A stretch of 64,000 nucleotides of DNA from Pratylenchus scribneri (lineage: Eukaryota > Nematoda > Chromadorea > Rhabditida > Pratylenchidae), in contig JAQSEB010000057.1 of assembly GCA_030063045.1 (NCBI GenBank), forward strand, positions 924,861 to 988,860, written 5' to 3'. A program made the translations under genes and the position numbers. Shown piece after piece: positions 9,801 through 16,436 of this stretch (position 1 is the first letter of the stretch; every line of letters begins with the position of its first letter). The notes beneath the pieces are model-generated. The model was not told the DNA's origin, did not search any database, and was given only the letters and a program-made list of their open reading frames with translations.

Positions 9801-11943
9801 CTTTGCCTTCCCCATTAATAACTGGTCCTAGCTTGGTTTCACTAAGCCAGACCCCAGAAGGGTACTGCTTAATTGGTCGAACTGCCAAAAAGTTATAATA
9901 ATCATTTCCAATAACCAATTTTGGAGTTCCCTCAACTAACTGAGTTAATAATTTGTTCCTTATTAATTGCTCATTTGGGATATTTTTTGTGGACAAAATT
10001 GGAATTTTTCCCAAAATAGAATTCAATGTCCGAGCTTTTAATAGCATATCAAAACTTTTGGCACGAACACCAAATTCCACAATCGGTTCTTCATAAACCC
10101 CTAACGGTTTTTGGTCAATTCCTGAAAGTTGAAATTTTTTGGTTCCCAAAACATCTAACTGTAATTCTTTGGCCAAATTATTTTCAATGTAGGATTTTTG
10201 GCTGCCATCATCTAGAAAAATCCACTCATCCCTTCTTAATTCAGGCTTTATGGGGTTATAGATGGTTGCTGGTACAATTTTTAGGATAGACATTTTAGAC
10301 GTTGGGTCGGCGATACACGAACTCGCAATTTCTTTCTTCATTTCACACCCTTTTTCTGCGCAAAAAAGCTTAATTTCTGAGCAATTTCCTGCAGTTAAAG
10401 TTTCATTTGTTGGGGCACTAACACCCTTTTGAGCTTGATTTGGACTTGAGCTGCGTTTTGGACTAGGACTGCGAGCTTGCTTAAACTTTTCTCGACAAAG
10501 CGCTGAATGATGCGATGTTCGTTTGCAAAATTGGCATTCTCTCACCGGTGCTGTACATTGACTCGCAAAATGTCCTTTAAACAAGCAATATAGGCACAAT
10601 TCGCGCACAAACGCGCGGTTCCTGCGATCATAAGCTCCAGGATAATTCGGGCAATTTATTGGTGAATGTTCTTCATCGTCAAATGGGCATTTTCCCTTAA
10701 ATGGGCTTCTTGACCGATCTCTAGATCCTCCACTATTATTTCTCCCACGAGCAGGATAAGGTGAACTTGGCCTGTATGGTGGTTTTGATTGGGTTTGATT
10801 TGGGCTCTTTGGCCTTCCTCTGTTAGGACTCTGCCCTCTTCCCTGAAAACCCCGATTATTAGGTGATTTGTCCCTCTCTCTGCTTTGTTGCTGTTGCTGC
10901 CTATTTTGTTCAAATTGAACTGCAAAATTCATTGTCGGTTCAATCTTTGTACTGTTCGGCACCGAACTGCCATTTTTCAAAGAATTTTTCGCATCTTGGC
11001 GACTTTTTATTTGGTTAAGTGCACGCTCAAACGCATCTCTAAATTTTTCGGTGTCCCAATCATTAGCATCTTCCGCATCTTTAATGCTGAAATATTTGTC
11101 CAAAACTGCGCTAGATAATTTTCCTTCCAAATTCATAAAATATGGTGCTGCTTTAACGTCTTGCTTTAGGGCACCTAACTGCCTACATAACTTTTCTACG
11201 CGCAAAAATAGCTTTTCATCATCTTCAACTGTTTCGCTGTTGGGCAAACCCAATAATTCCTGATTTAGCGCTCGAATCAATTTTTTGTCATCTCCAAACT
11301 TTTTCAGCAATAAATCAATGGCAGTATTGTAGCCATCCTCTGATATTCCTATTCCCGCGATTAATTCGCTTGCGGCTCCCTCTAAATTGCTTTCGAGCAA
11401 GTTAAATTTCTCAATTCTAGTCAAAGACTCATCATCATGCACTAACGCACGAAAGGTATCCCAGAAGGGAATCCATTCTTCTATTGGTCCTGAAAAGGTG
11501 CGCAATTTGATTTGGGGGCGACTCATCCTTTTAACCGGTCTATTGTCTTCACTTTTTGGGGTTTCGAACAACCCAGTTACGTTTGTATCCACTCGCTCTT
11601 CCAACAGTTCTATGCTCACTTCCCAAAGCTTAATTTTGTCCGCTATCTGTGTTAAAACGTTGGGGATTGTCAAACTATCTGACCATGTTGCGAACTGATT
11701 ATGATATGTTTCCCTTTGTGCTGCCGCCGATTTATTAATAAACTCGTTTGCCCTTTCTTGGGCCTCGTGAATTTTAGACTCTAACGCCTTTAATTCTTCG
11801 CAATTTTGCCTAGCCCGATAATATTGCCTATTTATCTGGTTAGGTGTTGCTGTTGGTCCAGGGGCATCGGGTATAGTCTTACCTAACAAGACCTGTGCCT
11901 TAATGGCGTATCCCTGTATTAACGCCTTGGTTGCTGAACTCAT
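1906..11943 (-). CDS. BEL/Pao Gag-Pol-nucleotidyltransferase-Env-like polyprotein
   Basis: A single frame of 3345 codons from ATG at 11943 to TGA at 1906-1908. Order of regions by residue: gag about 1-545 with Cys/His knuckles at 450-484; aspartic protease near 578 (LDDGS); RT about 880-1110 with catalytic D960 and a YVDN box at 1036-1039; RNase H about 1195-1330 (D1209); integrase about 1530-1800 with D1610, D1672 and E1733; DUF5641-like tail about 1830-1912. These are followed by a low-complexity and Arg-rich spacer, a Cid1/GLD-2-like nucleotidyltransferase (about 2266-2575), a Pro/Asn repeat linker and an env-like region (about 2712-3345). A gag-pol single frame is normal for BEL. A captured RNA-tailing enzyme in the same frame is not part of the family's usual content. 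The start is the first in-frame ATG after the primer-binding site. Confidence 0.95.
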   Translation of the reverse strand: MSSATKALIQGYAIKAQVLLGKTIPDAPGPTATPNQINRQYYRARQNCEELKALESKIHEAQERANEFINKSAAAQRETYHNQFATWSDSLTIPNVLTQIADKIKLWEVSIELLEERVDTNVTGLFETPKSEDNRPVKRMSRPQIKLRTFSGPIEEWIPFWDTFRALVHDDESLTRIEKFNLLESNLEGAASELIAGIGISEDGYNTAIDLLLKKFGDDKKLIRALNQELLGLPNSETVEDDEKLFLRVEKLCRQLGALKQDVKAAPYFMNLEGKLSSAVLDKYFSIKDAEDANDWDTEKFRDAFERALNQIKSRQDAKNSLKNGSSVPNSTKIEPTMNFAVQFEQNRQQQQQSRERDKSPNNRGFQGRGQSPNRGRPKSPNQTQSKPPYRPSSPYPARGRNNSGGSRDRSRSPFKGKCPFDDEEHSPINCPNYPGAYDRRNRAFVRELCLYCLFKGHFASQCTAPVRECQFCKRTSHHSALCREKFKQARSPSPKRSSSPNQAQKGVSAPTNETLTAGNCSEIKLFCAEKGCEMKKEIASSCIADPTSKMSILKIVPATIYNPIKPELRRDEWIFLDDGSQKSYIENNLAKELQLDVLGTKKFQLSGIDQKPLGVYEEPIVEFGVRAKSFDMLLKARTLNSILGKIPILSTKNIPNEQLIRNKLLTQLVEGTPKLVIGNDYYNFLAVRPIKQYPSGVWLSETKLGPVINGEGKVQFVEAIMNKKQTINSSLIENQTKSDSKFSILVPTSDFDKNICLSTLLEENKLETEMESFEDVRVYQENFYELIKQHDSLQSIGLGDALIKDKELMEMMESKISFNGQRYQTKLCWNNELAARLPTYYDLAYSQLQSNLVRMRKMPDLLKTYHETILEQIKRGMIEKVEPLVDKYTPGRKINFLPHHAVIREDKEHTRLRVVYNASASRKGAPSLNQCLEKGPNLYNDLCGILMRSRMEKILIACDIEKAFHQIELDPEDRDCVRFLWPENPFEENSPILNYRFKVVTFGVICSPAHLALVLSMHLRKYEGEFAKKLSKNAYVDNLVYLVQNPKEVKSVYKEIKNIFLDAGMNVREFVSNAVNEIKDLPPEDRIDKTIVKFLGVEWNVVRDTFLVNLPKWKPENKVTRRTVLAQTAKPFDPTGFAAPVILKAKLFRQEIEKNKRLSWDDKLSKEITEKWLKLMFEWEDAQFVVPRFLEFSNGKANTIYELHAFSDSSGTAFGAAIFLRISNGKQISSDLIFGKSLVIPSTLPEKRKTIPNLELHAAMLCCKYIKFVREQLEKEIKISKVRLWTDSTDVVDFLLSEKKLDRFVKNRINKIREFWTGHIDGKLNPADCASRGVSPKELNDLKIWWKGPDFLEKPENLWPKPLKEFDPEKIMEPKKVSNPISISLAVRSSKLENVFGSCINVERFSNYNRLKNAVAYSLRVFNRRQNEDNLNLALVKARKEEGKERVKCLVEYCRPLEVNETKRAELIILLNAQSTFPPQKHDFKNLKLYKDELGLWRAHGRIKNSGLDHETINPIFLSYKAYISGLIVRLVHLETMHGGPSEIIAKIRQKYWITRLRRLIDTFLRKNNYTKCGICARLSATPYEYPNPPPLPDFRVKGESAFEQIGLDYFGPFAVRGLEGTKKCWGAIFTCCLSRAVHLELVTDCSSEKFLLAFTRFARRRRIPKIVVSDNASNFGLANKAIRDFTEEEFKLKKMWFDTFSSKIVSDFSVKNEIKWHFITPLSPWMGGFYERLIQSVKRHLYRAIGKKAILFEELLTYIIEVERILNERPLTYLSENEVIEPLRPIDIFSPNEPFEDKFSISFEEDDEEYLPIRTSRNQLLEAHKKSLNRAHKFWSRWRDEYLLNLREAHKNKLKLGQKFPKINQIVLVQDGEKCPRSLWRLGKIEQVLNERKVMVKMGNKILERPNTLLYPLEIEEIANNGLDQLEEIDSNGFDQQNQNESVENIMVNSTFVSEMYRRNQQPMRQFVGRVEGNDPPDDFEFVEFDQNSANPVEARSPLLIISDQNVPILRETIRQQQIRCMVFEPNTWANIFGRQLLVVGSVQTIIIWRRAPEIRWVWEMMRTLDRLFPQCMCIMVLSYRLMNNNHFHQSICILMEEPPNVPTLLANLEEEMGVHLEGRRYNELARQQQREAAQQRGRLRTFTRGQNTGSARQRRPRQQPFVARRNQFGNRNTNFSSRKRPRIQDDVQPEEEMVLTDEIGEDLADNLGSVHLDEEKGLEESGKNLDNPVSGEKTENSNISEGKGEIDIAFDATLGEARKFILWPELMDEKINNYANKLRQEPALVQAKIKEFEIFCQFIKEKWSPNSRVFLFGSSLTGLGQINSDLDITIYDSDDQAREKVKNNLSSIKNMLNKEFEIKNPTIRFGARVPILDFEMEKDFGFVQYQISLNNSTGVLNSKFIGVCAILCPQLKVLFFLVKLWAKTYAIMDSQKGMLSSYSSLLLLIFYLQKVEHLPNILEKTPDLFEVEGLTLTMDQTYNIVSKLVPSIAKDTPISVLWAGFIDFYNTFDFNHMGLSIRKNIIFEKDKDKQKRKPLEIEEPITRQNATPFVSEFGLGNIVRTIRKTYSNLKFGLPKDSDILGIIGMRNEPEIVQKKARLCEKEKINPIIPNSGPSNVPAIPIEQNVPSNVPSIPIEQNVPSNVPSIEQNALSNVPTTVDDQKEDNKMDLDAYEKELDSLEPKEMTDEEMKLAMEKIDEQSDKGSPQKTNLGTNLGPTLTILVILGLLKLGLTTPMICHHRVSPKIIRFRTDYSACLAMANLLEKPVSWEFLDIYQPDTKPFQFHAARCILVNQSVEYRTDWLGYEHDKPPVQNVLSISKEVCLQMRDFKKCDFGKLTEFDSGQSHTNKQLIIDQGYFKLGWQHSIAENCFLANVTLIGKPGSDKIQSPLEDVHNCNYLDGECLLASGAYLVWEIDPRKNEICTYKKVGTINGTFTKGVWLSVDNQRSLIFDEDPKRVSSCGKDLVVSYSGFAIPEYQYRILISNPTNKVRRALSSIEDQNIPQSEFISHLEAISVYQNKALKSSFKTIVKILCKMLGKQSIYNHLSNLDPTSFIREKMGSEFVNGRWVSPNAMEYWPCSSLNITFVPSISGNCYSKIPVNFSLGNDSIIYSGFIDPISHIVFEQGEIKPCSNWQWTTIVLNNNMWRVNQLSGEVIPVKGIETQNLEIETWEGQLPAFELQIFRKSALFNLSHKQIDMLELLAPFKASRLVDTRPMTTRVSSSNKFDPNFSVMEKLWEKVDIWKTIISVICGVLVIRWMVELWKWRTKIWVVQFLGQFLSRQQMTPPAFVPPLVPSSVPHHVPSTPPMMPPMISCTSKPNLLMPLQLQTNEAQSIQMGNVKNEQ
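1925..1934 (-). other. Polypurine tract
   Basis: The minus strand reads AAATGGGGAA directly before the 3' LTR, where plus-strand DNA priming would start. One T interrupts the purines. The tract lies inside the coding frame. Confidence 0.7.
3960..4103 (-). repeat. In-frame tandem repeat linker (SNVPSIPIEQNVP-type)
   Basis: Three to four imperfect copies of a 33-42-bp unit encode repeats of the form S-N-V-P-S-I-x-E-Q-N, around residues 2614-2662. They lie between the nucleotidyltransferase and the env-like region. A flexible Pro/Asn/Gln linker followed by an acidic stretch is the likely role. Confidence 0.75.
4219..5148 (-). other. Cid1/GLD-2/TUTase-type RNA nucleotidyltransferase domain (residues about 2266-2575)
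   Basis: The polymerase-beta fold signature is clear: FLFGSSLTGLG (G2316-S2317) followed by SDLDITIY with D2328 and D2330, and a third Asp in VPILDFE at D2376. Together these form the catalytic Asp triad of terminal nucleotidyltransferases. Family-specific blocks follow in the right order: ISLNNSTGVLNSKFI, the VKLWAK helix, GMLSSYSSLLLLIFYLQ near 2436-2452, SVLWAGFIDFYNTFDF near 2497-2512, GLSIRK, and a PLEIEEPI...N block matching the PAP-associated domain. Known relatives add poly(A), poly(U) or poly(UG) tails to RNA 3' ends. Nucleotide preference cannot be told from these motifs. The domain appears complete and catalytically intact, with no separate RNA-binding domain seen. Confidence 0.93.
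5149..6100 (-). other. Spacer between integrase and nucleotidyltransferase, with a possible folded domain and an Arg/Gln-rich tract
   Basis: Residues about 1948-2265. The first part (about 2001-2092) alternates hydrophobic and polar segments (LLIISDQNVP, QLLVVGSVQTIIIW, CMCIMVLSY), suggesting a Rossmann- or SGNH-like alpha/beta fold. No catalytic set can be confirmed. About 2137-2186 is rich in Arg, Gln, Asn and Gly (for example QRGRLRTFTRGQ and SSRKRPRIQ), suggesting RNA binding or a nuclear signal. An acidic Glu/Asp/Ser/Asn stretch then leads into the nucleotidyltransferase. Confidence 0.5.
6205..10266 (-). other. Pol region: protease, reverse transcriptase, RNase H, integrase, DUF5641-like tail
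   Basis: Protease: FLDDGSQKSYI at residues about 576-586, matching the DUF1758-type retropepsin active site with DDG in place of D-S/T-G. RT: LRVVYNASA, then ACDIEKAFHQIEL with D960, and AYVDNLVYL at 1035-1043. RNase H: HAFSDSSGTAFGAA with D1209, and LNPADCASRG near 1320. Integrase: H-x4-H near 1533 (HLETMH) and CGIC near 1572 form the zinc finger, with catalytic D1610 (LDYFGP), D1672 (VVSDNASNF) and E1733 (GGFYERLIQSVK). The tail up to LLYPLE (about 1912) matches the DUF5641 type found after BEL integrases. All domains appear complete. Confidence 0.95.
10309..11943 (-). other. Gag region with zinc knuckles
   Basis: Residues about 1-545. The N-terminal half has helical segments including LRTFSGPIEEWIPFWDTF, the hallmark of the BEL/Pao DUF1759 gag family. 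An RGG/SR-like basic region (about 355-420) rich in Pro, Ser, Arg and Asn follows. Two Cys/His clusters then come from C450 (CLYCLFKGHFASQC and CQFCKRTSHHSALC). Together these suggest capsid and nucleocapsid functions. Confidence 0.92.
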
Positions 11944-12059
11944 TTATTCCTTAACAAACTAAGGAATGTTCCCACTTTTTCAAAAAAAACTCCCAATTTT
12001 TCAAAGGAAAATTTTAATAATTGCAAATTTTTTAAACCCACTTCTTTGCAGCGAATGGT

Positions 12060-12076
12060 CCGAAGTCAGGTCGCCA
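12060..12076 (-). other. Candidate primer-binding site
   Basis: Two bases inside the 5' LTR the minus strand reads TGGCGACCTGACTTCGG. It begins with the TGG that pairs with the CCA end of a tRNA. The tRNA species cannot be assigned without a tRNA set from the same genome. Confidence 0.6.
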
Positions 12077-12078
12077 AT

Positions 12079-12525
12079 TGTCAAAAATGCTGTTCTCAAG
12101 CAATGGGCAATTCGCAATTTACCAAATTTCACCAATTACCAAATGCACAAAAACGAATAAATAAAATAAATTTATTTCACGAAGAAATATGAAGAAAAAA
12201 TGTGTTTGTTGTGGTTGGATGTGTATGTGAATAAGAATGAAAAGTATAATTGAAGGAGGATGAAAAATGGAAGAGAATTGCCCATCCATTTTCCCTTATC
12301 TTTGTCGGCAATCGCCACAAACGGCGGAAATCTTTTCTGGGAAAATGGATGGGTGGAATATTTGCCCCGAGCGGCATTCATGAACTTTGATTTATGAAAT
12401 AAAATAAATTAAAATAAAAATGGAAAAATGAAATTATTAAAAATTGAAATAAAATTAAAACAAAATCAATCATTTTTTATCCAAATCATATTCATCATTT
12501 TTCCATTCATTGTTCATTCTTGACA
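12079..12525 (-). repeat. 5' LTR (447 bp)
   Basis: Second copy of the 447-bp terminal repeat with TG...CA ends, offset from the other LTR by exactly 10,601 bp at both ends. It should contain the element's promoter. No convincing single TATA box could be picked out because the upstream part is uniformly AT-rich. Confidence 0.95.
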
Positions 12526-12530
12526 AATAT
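12526..12530. repeat. Target-site duplication, right copy (AATAT)
   Basis: Direct repeat of 1473-1477, abutting the TTGACA end of the LTR. Confidence 0.8.
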
Positions 12531-13225
12531 TACAATTTAAGGTGAAAAAATAAATTATTTAATTTGTTGCAGTAAAATTATCAAAATTACAACAAAAATG
12601 TTGTTTTATTTGCTTCTATTTTTAAATCTACATATTTTCATGGCGATGAACAATGGTTTTTATATTTAATTATTAAAAAATATTAGAAAAAACAAAAATT
12701 AATTTATTTTTTAGTTTTTTTTCTTTAATTTTTAAGTACTCGATTTGGACAAGGAATACACAAATTTGATGCTGCTTTTCAATTTTGGTTCCGCAAAACT
12801 GCCAGGCATTGATGGAGAAGTGATTGATTTAAAAAATAAATTTTTAGCAAATTAATTTTATATTATTTTTTTAGAATTTTTAGAAAATTTATTAGATAAT
12901 ATTTTTTGAATAAGTTTGAAAGGATAATATTTTTAAATATTTTGCATTGCAAATTAATTTAATATTTTAAAAATATTATAGAAAATTAATTTGATAATAT
13001 TTTAGAATTATTTGGGTGTACGAAATTTGTCAGCTTTTTTAATTTTAGATGAAAATTCAGAAAATAACTTACTATAGCCAAATTAAGAAAGAAATACTTA
13101 TTTTTTGTTTAAAAAGCGAAAATTAGTTTTATAAGTGGATGTTATGGGTGAAAGGAATATTATTATAAGTGTGAGTTAAAAAAAAAGCATAAGTTGGATG
13201 AAAAGCACTATTATGCCTTAAACGA
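12531..13225. other. AT-rich spacer with one possible exon
   Basis: Mostly A/T-rich, with no supported gene. One stretch, about 12736-12821, follows an acceptor-like TTTTTAAG. It reads plus strand as LDLDKEYTNLMLLFNFGSAK and onward without a stop to a GAA/GTGATT donor-like site. Base use differs from the surrounding AT tract, so it may be an isolated exon. Its family is unknown. Confidence 0.3.
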
Positions 13226-13951
13226 ACCAAAGCAACAACATTCCCCAGAGAAGCACACCACCAAAACAACAGCATTCCCCAGAGAAGCACACTACCAAAG
13301 CAACAGCATTCCCCAGAGAAGCACACCACCAAAGCAACAGCATTCCCCAGAGAAGCATATCACCAAAGCAACAGCATTCCCCAGAGAAGCACACCACCAA
13401 AGCAACAGCATTCCCGAGAGAAGCACACCACCAAAGCAACAGCATTCCCCAGAGAAGCACACCACCAAAGCAACAGCATTCCCCAGAGAAGCACACCACC
13501 AAAGCAACAGCATTCCCCAGAGAAGCACACCACCAAAGCAACAGCATTCCCTAGAGAAGCACACTACCAAAGCAACAGCATTCCCCAGAGAAGCACACCA
13601 CCAAAGCAACAGCATTCCCCAGAGAAGCACACCACCAAAGCAACAGCATTCCCCAGAGAAGCACACCACCAAAGCAACAGCATTCCCCAGAGAAGCACAC
13701 CACCAAAGCAACAGCATTCCCCAGAGAAGCACACTACCAAAGCAACAGCATTCCCCAGAGAAGCACACCACTAAAGCCACAGCATTCCCCAGAGAAGCAC
13801 ACCACCAAAGCCACAGCATTCCCTAGAGAAGCATATCACCAAAGCAACAGCATTCCCCAGAGAAGCAAACCACCAAAGCCACAGCATTCCCTAGAGAAGC
13901 ATATCACCAAAGCAACAGCATTCCCCAGAGAAGCACACAACCAAAGCAACA
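13226..13951. repeat. 34-bp minisatellite, block 1 (about 21 copies)
   Basis: Tandem copies of a 34-bp unit containing AGCAACAGCATTCCCCAGAG followed by AAGCACACCACCAA. Sporadic variants occur, such as CATATC for CACACC and CTAG for CCAG. Because 34 is not a multiple of 3 and the unit has no stop in any phase, reading frames stay open across the array on both strands, giving a 34-residue periodic translation. That openness is explained by the repeat itself and is not evidence of a gene. Confidence 0.95.
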
Positions 13952-14433
13952 AAGTAAATGAGCAAATAATATCTATCCAAACTGCTTTTCTCTTACCCTT
14001 GTTTGTAAAACAGTTCTGGCAGATTAAATAACGTGGAAAAACTTATAGTATATGTACAACATTAGTCAAAGATCTTAAGGCGGAGCTTACCTACCTACGT
14101 AAAATCGGAATATTTTGATAGTGAACATCCCTTTAAATTGAATGTTCATTGAAACGAATGTTTTTAATTTTTTTCTGTACAAAATGAAAGGAAGGAAACA
14201 AATAGTCAGAGCCAGCGAGCCCACTCTACCAAATCAACAGGGGAAAGAGAGTAAAAAATAGAAAAGAGAATGATGAGCGCCCATTTTTGAGCTTTCGACA
14301 TAAAATTATTTTCTTTTCAAAAAACATTCCACCAATATTTTCAAATCCTATATTCACCAAAAAATATTCCGATTTTAATGAGCAAGTTGTCAAGGGACGC
14401 GGAAGTAGCGAATTAGACGGGTGGGCGTGTGGA
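13952..14433. other. Spacer between the two minisatellite blocks
   Basis: Unique AT-moderate sequence. A short plus-strand frame from about 14287 runs into the second repeat block, but its only long extent comes from the repeat. No feature is supported. Confidence 0.4.
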
Positions 14434-14723
14434 CCAGAGCAACAGCATTCCCCAGAGAAGCACACCACCAAAGCAACAGCATTCCCCAGAGAAGCACACC
14501 ACCAAAGCAACAGCATTCCCCAGAGAAGCACACAACCAAAGCAACAGCATTCCCCAGAGAAAGCAACAGCATTCCCCAGAGAAGCACACTACCAAAGCAA
14601 CAGCATTCCCCAGAGAAGCACACCACTAAAGCAACAGCATTCCCCAGAGAAGCAAACCACCAAAGCAACAGCATTCCCCAGAGAAGCACACCACCAAAGC
14701 AACAGCATTCCCCAGAGAAGCAT
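14434..14723. repeat. 34-bp minisatellite, block 2 (about 8 copies)
   Basis: Same unit and same orientation as the block at 13.2-13.95 kb. One shortened unit near 14560, where AGAGAAAGCAACAG joins two copies, marks an internal deletion. Confidence 0.95.
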
Positions 14724-14828
14724 AGAATGGAGCAGCTGGCGCCAATTCCTCTGGCCCACAAAAATAAGAAAAAATAATAATTCAAATTCCTCCATTTTGG
14801 CCAACTTTTCCTATGGCACATTTGCAGG

Positions 14829-15135
14829 GAATCAGCCAACAATTATCTGATGGCAAAACCGTAATGGACGTCTTTTTGGGTGTCCCCTATGCTCAATCGC
14901 CCAAAGACGAACTTCGATTCGAGGCATTTTTAGTTGATGAAATATTTTTTATCAATTTCTAAATTAGAAACCGTCCCCACTGAATTGGAACGGAGAATTC
15001 GTCAAGCAAATCGATGGGGCCCATGCTAGACCCGAGGATTTGAACACAATTTAGGGGATCACTGGTGCCGAATTCACCGAAGATTGCCTTACAATTCCTT
15101 TGAATTTATCCATCTCTGCTGGCGGTCCAAATTAA
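14829..15135 (+). pseudogene. Carboxylesterase (type B, cholinesterase-like) N-terminal fragment, broken
   Basis: After an acceptor-like CATTTGCAG, the plus strand reads DGKTVMDVFLGVPYAQSPKD and then ELRFE to about 14923. This is the FLGIPYA...LRF signature at the start of type B carboxylesterases. A probable intron of about 44 bp ends in ATTAG at 14967. The frame then continues as KPSPLNWNG, matching the usual P-x-x-WNG block. A TAG at 15052-15054 and a TAA at 15133-15135 interrupt the frame; between them EFTEDCLTIPLN matches the SEDCLYLNV block. No catalytic GxSxG region follows, so this looks like a decayed or truncated copy. Confidence 0.75.
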
Positions 15136-15628
15136 CTTTGCGCGGATTCATTTTTCATTCCATATAAGTTGGAGGATATTCCCCAACTATTTTCATTTTC
15201 GACGAGAAAACAATGAATAATCAGAGGAACCATCGGCGGAATATATGCTCAAACTCATCTTTGATTATTTAACTGATGTTGAATGAGATTCTTTTTGTGA
15301 AATCACTAGAAATTTATTCCTTTTTATCACATGAAATTTTAGAAAAGATAGATTTTAATTAGATATCTTCAATAATAATGTTATATATTAAAACCCGCTG
15401 GTTCTTAAAGCGGTGACGGAAGGAATACGTGGGGAAGGGGTGGGGAAAGCGCTATCGCGCTTTAAAAGATTTCTAGAAAAGTTATATTTCATTTCAGAAT
15501 CTATTTCCCAATTTTCTGATGAAAATTCAACTCGCGCATAACAGGTTTAGCCTTGAACCTTTTAAATTTGAAAATAAACCTCAAATTCGTGATCCCCGTC
15601 ATCGAAATCTCTAAAAAAATTATTGGCA
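15136..15628. other. Spacer without a recognised gene
   Basis: AT-rich apart from a GC-richer stretch near 15390-15465. No domain or repeat was recognised beyond short inverted GCGC motifs. Confidence 0.4.
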
Positions 15629-15672
15629 TTTGGTGGGATACGAACCCGCGACCTCTGCCATTCGGCCACAGA
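15629..15672 (-). repeat. tRNA-derived fragment (SINE head or tRNA pseudogene)
   Basis: The minus strand reads TGTGGCCGAATGGCAGAGG, like a Pol III A box and D arm. It is followed closely by CGCGGGTTCGTATCCC and ACCA, like a T arm with a B box. The anticodon arm that should separate them is missing, so it is not a functional tRNA. A run of T follows on the same strand near 15618. It may be a SINE head or a deleted tRNA copy. Confidence 0.6.
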
Positions 15673-15773
15673 GGGAAAAAAGCCGAGTTGGCCAATTTCT
15701 ACAGCGTGTAGGGCCAAGGTTTTGAGTTTAGACCACTTAAACTATATATCATTCGAAAGCTGGCATTCTTGCG

Positions 15774-15858
15774 GAGTGCCCTTTCTCCGAGCCCAAAATC
15801 CAAAAACCAAAAGGAAAAAATTTTACCTGGGCAAACCGAAAAAGTTTAATTTTTAAAA
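15774..15858. repeat. Dispersed repeat copy, first member
   Basis: About 80 bp, containing GAGTGCCCTTTCTCCGAGCC and an AAACCGAAAAAGT block. It reappears in the opposite orientation, diverged, at 16919-16993. Confidence 0.7.
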
Positions 15859-16058
15859 CCGGTTTTTGACTAATATTTCTTTGGGTATCATATCAATTTT
15901 AGGGTTTTTATGGGTGTCCCATCTGAATACGAAACTTAAAAAAGAGATCACGAAAATCAGTTTCATAGAACTTCCAAAATTTGAAAAAATGAACGAAACT
16001 CAAATTTTATATATATACAGTATATATATAAATTATTAATTATCTTTTAAATAAACAG

Positions 16059-16287
16059 AAAATTAATTTGGAGAGGCGGATGCAATTCCGGTTGATTGCC
16101 TTGAATTTAGCTGAAAAATATGACAGTGAAAAGGAAAAGAAGGAATTGATGGAAAATAACAGTAAAGAAATTGTAGATATGGTCAAATATACATGTGAAT
16201 TGTGGTCAAAAACAGCATTGAAAGAAAGACTAGAGAAAGAACAAAATTTTATTAATAATTCTGAACGAATGGAATATGAGAGAAAAA
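16059..16287 (+). CDS. Exon 1 of the orphan multi-exon gene (first recognised)
   Basis: Acceptor-like AAATAAACAG precedes it, and the donor GTTAGT follows at 16288. It reads about 76 codons rich in Glu, Lys, Asn and Met (for example MQFRLIALNLAEKYDSEKEK), consistent with long helices, and ends in phase 1. No start codon with a convincing leader was seen, so the gene may begin upstream. No family is recognised. Confidence 0.5.
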
Positions 16288-16436
16288 GTTAGTGTTTTTA
16301 AACTAAAATATTATTAGTGTTTATTTTAATATTTAATTTAAATTCTGAAAATTCACCACTTTTTTAAAGATTAATACAGAAAAAATTTATATTGCAACTA
16401 TCTGCAATCTATCAATAATAAGAAAAATATTTTAAG

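Larger units (their letters stand above)
1478..12525 (-). mobile_element. Full-length BEL/Pao LTR retrotransposon carrying an RNA nucleotidyltransferase and an env-like region
   Basis: An 11,048-bp element in minus orientation. Its parts in order of transcription are: 5' LTR 12079-12525, primer-binding-site candidate at 12060-12076, leader of about 135 bp, one ORF of 3345 codons (11943-1906), polypurine tract 1925-1934 and 3' LTR 1478-1924. AATAT target duplications flank it. The LTRs are the same length and read as identical by eye, and the ORF has no stop or frameshift, so the insertion looks young and possibly competent. The BEL/Pao assignment rests on domain order (gag, protease, RT, RNase H, integrase, DUF5641-like tail) and on RT and integrase motifs. 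The element is longer than a usual BEL (about 6-7 kb) because of about 1,400 extra codons after the integrase. Confidence 0.96.

Noticed and set aside
12060..12076. Naming the priming tRNA species
   Set aside because: The complement has a CCA end and a T-arm-like part, but no specific tRNA can be assigned without the genome's tRNA set.
13194..13826. A 210-codon plus-strand ORF, and minus-strand Leu/Cys/Trp-rich ORFs, across the minisatellite
   Set aside because: The 34-bp unit lacks stops in all phases, so long ORFs are expected without selection.
15623..15856. ORF beginning MAFGGIRTRDLCHSATEGKK
   Set aside because: The GGIRTRDLCH-type sequence is the translation of a tRNA-like T arm and D arm; a known kind of spurious protein.
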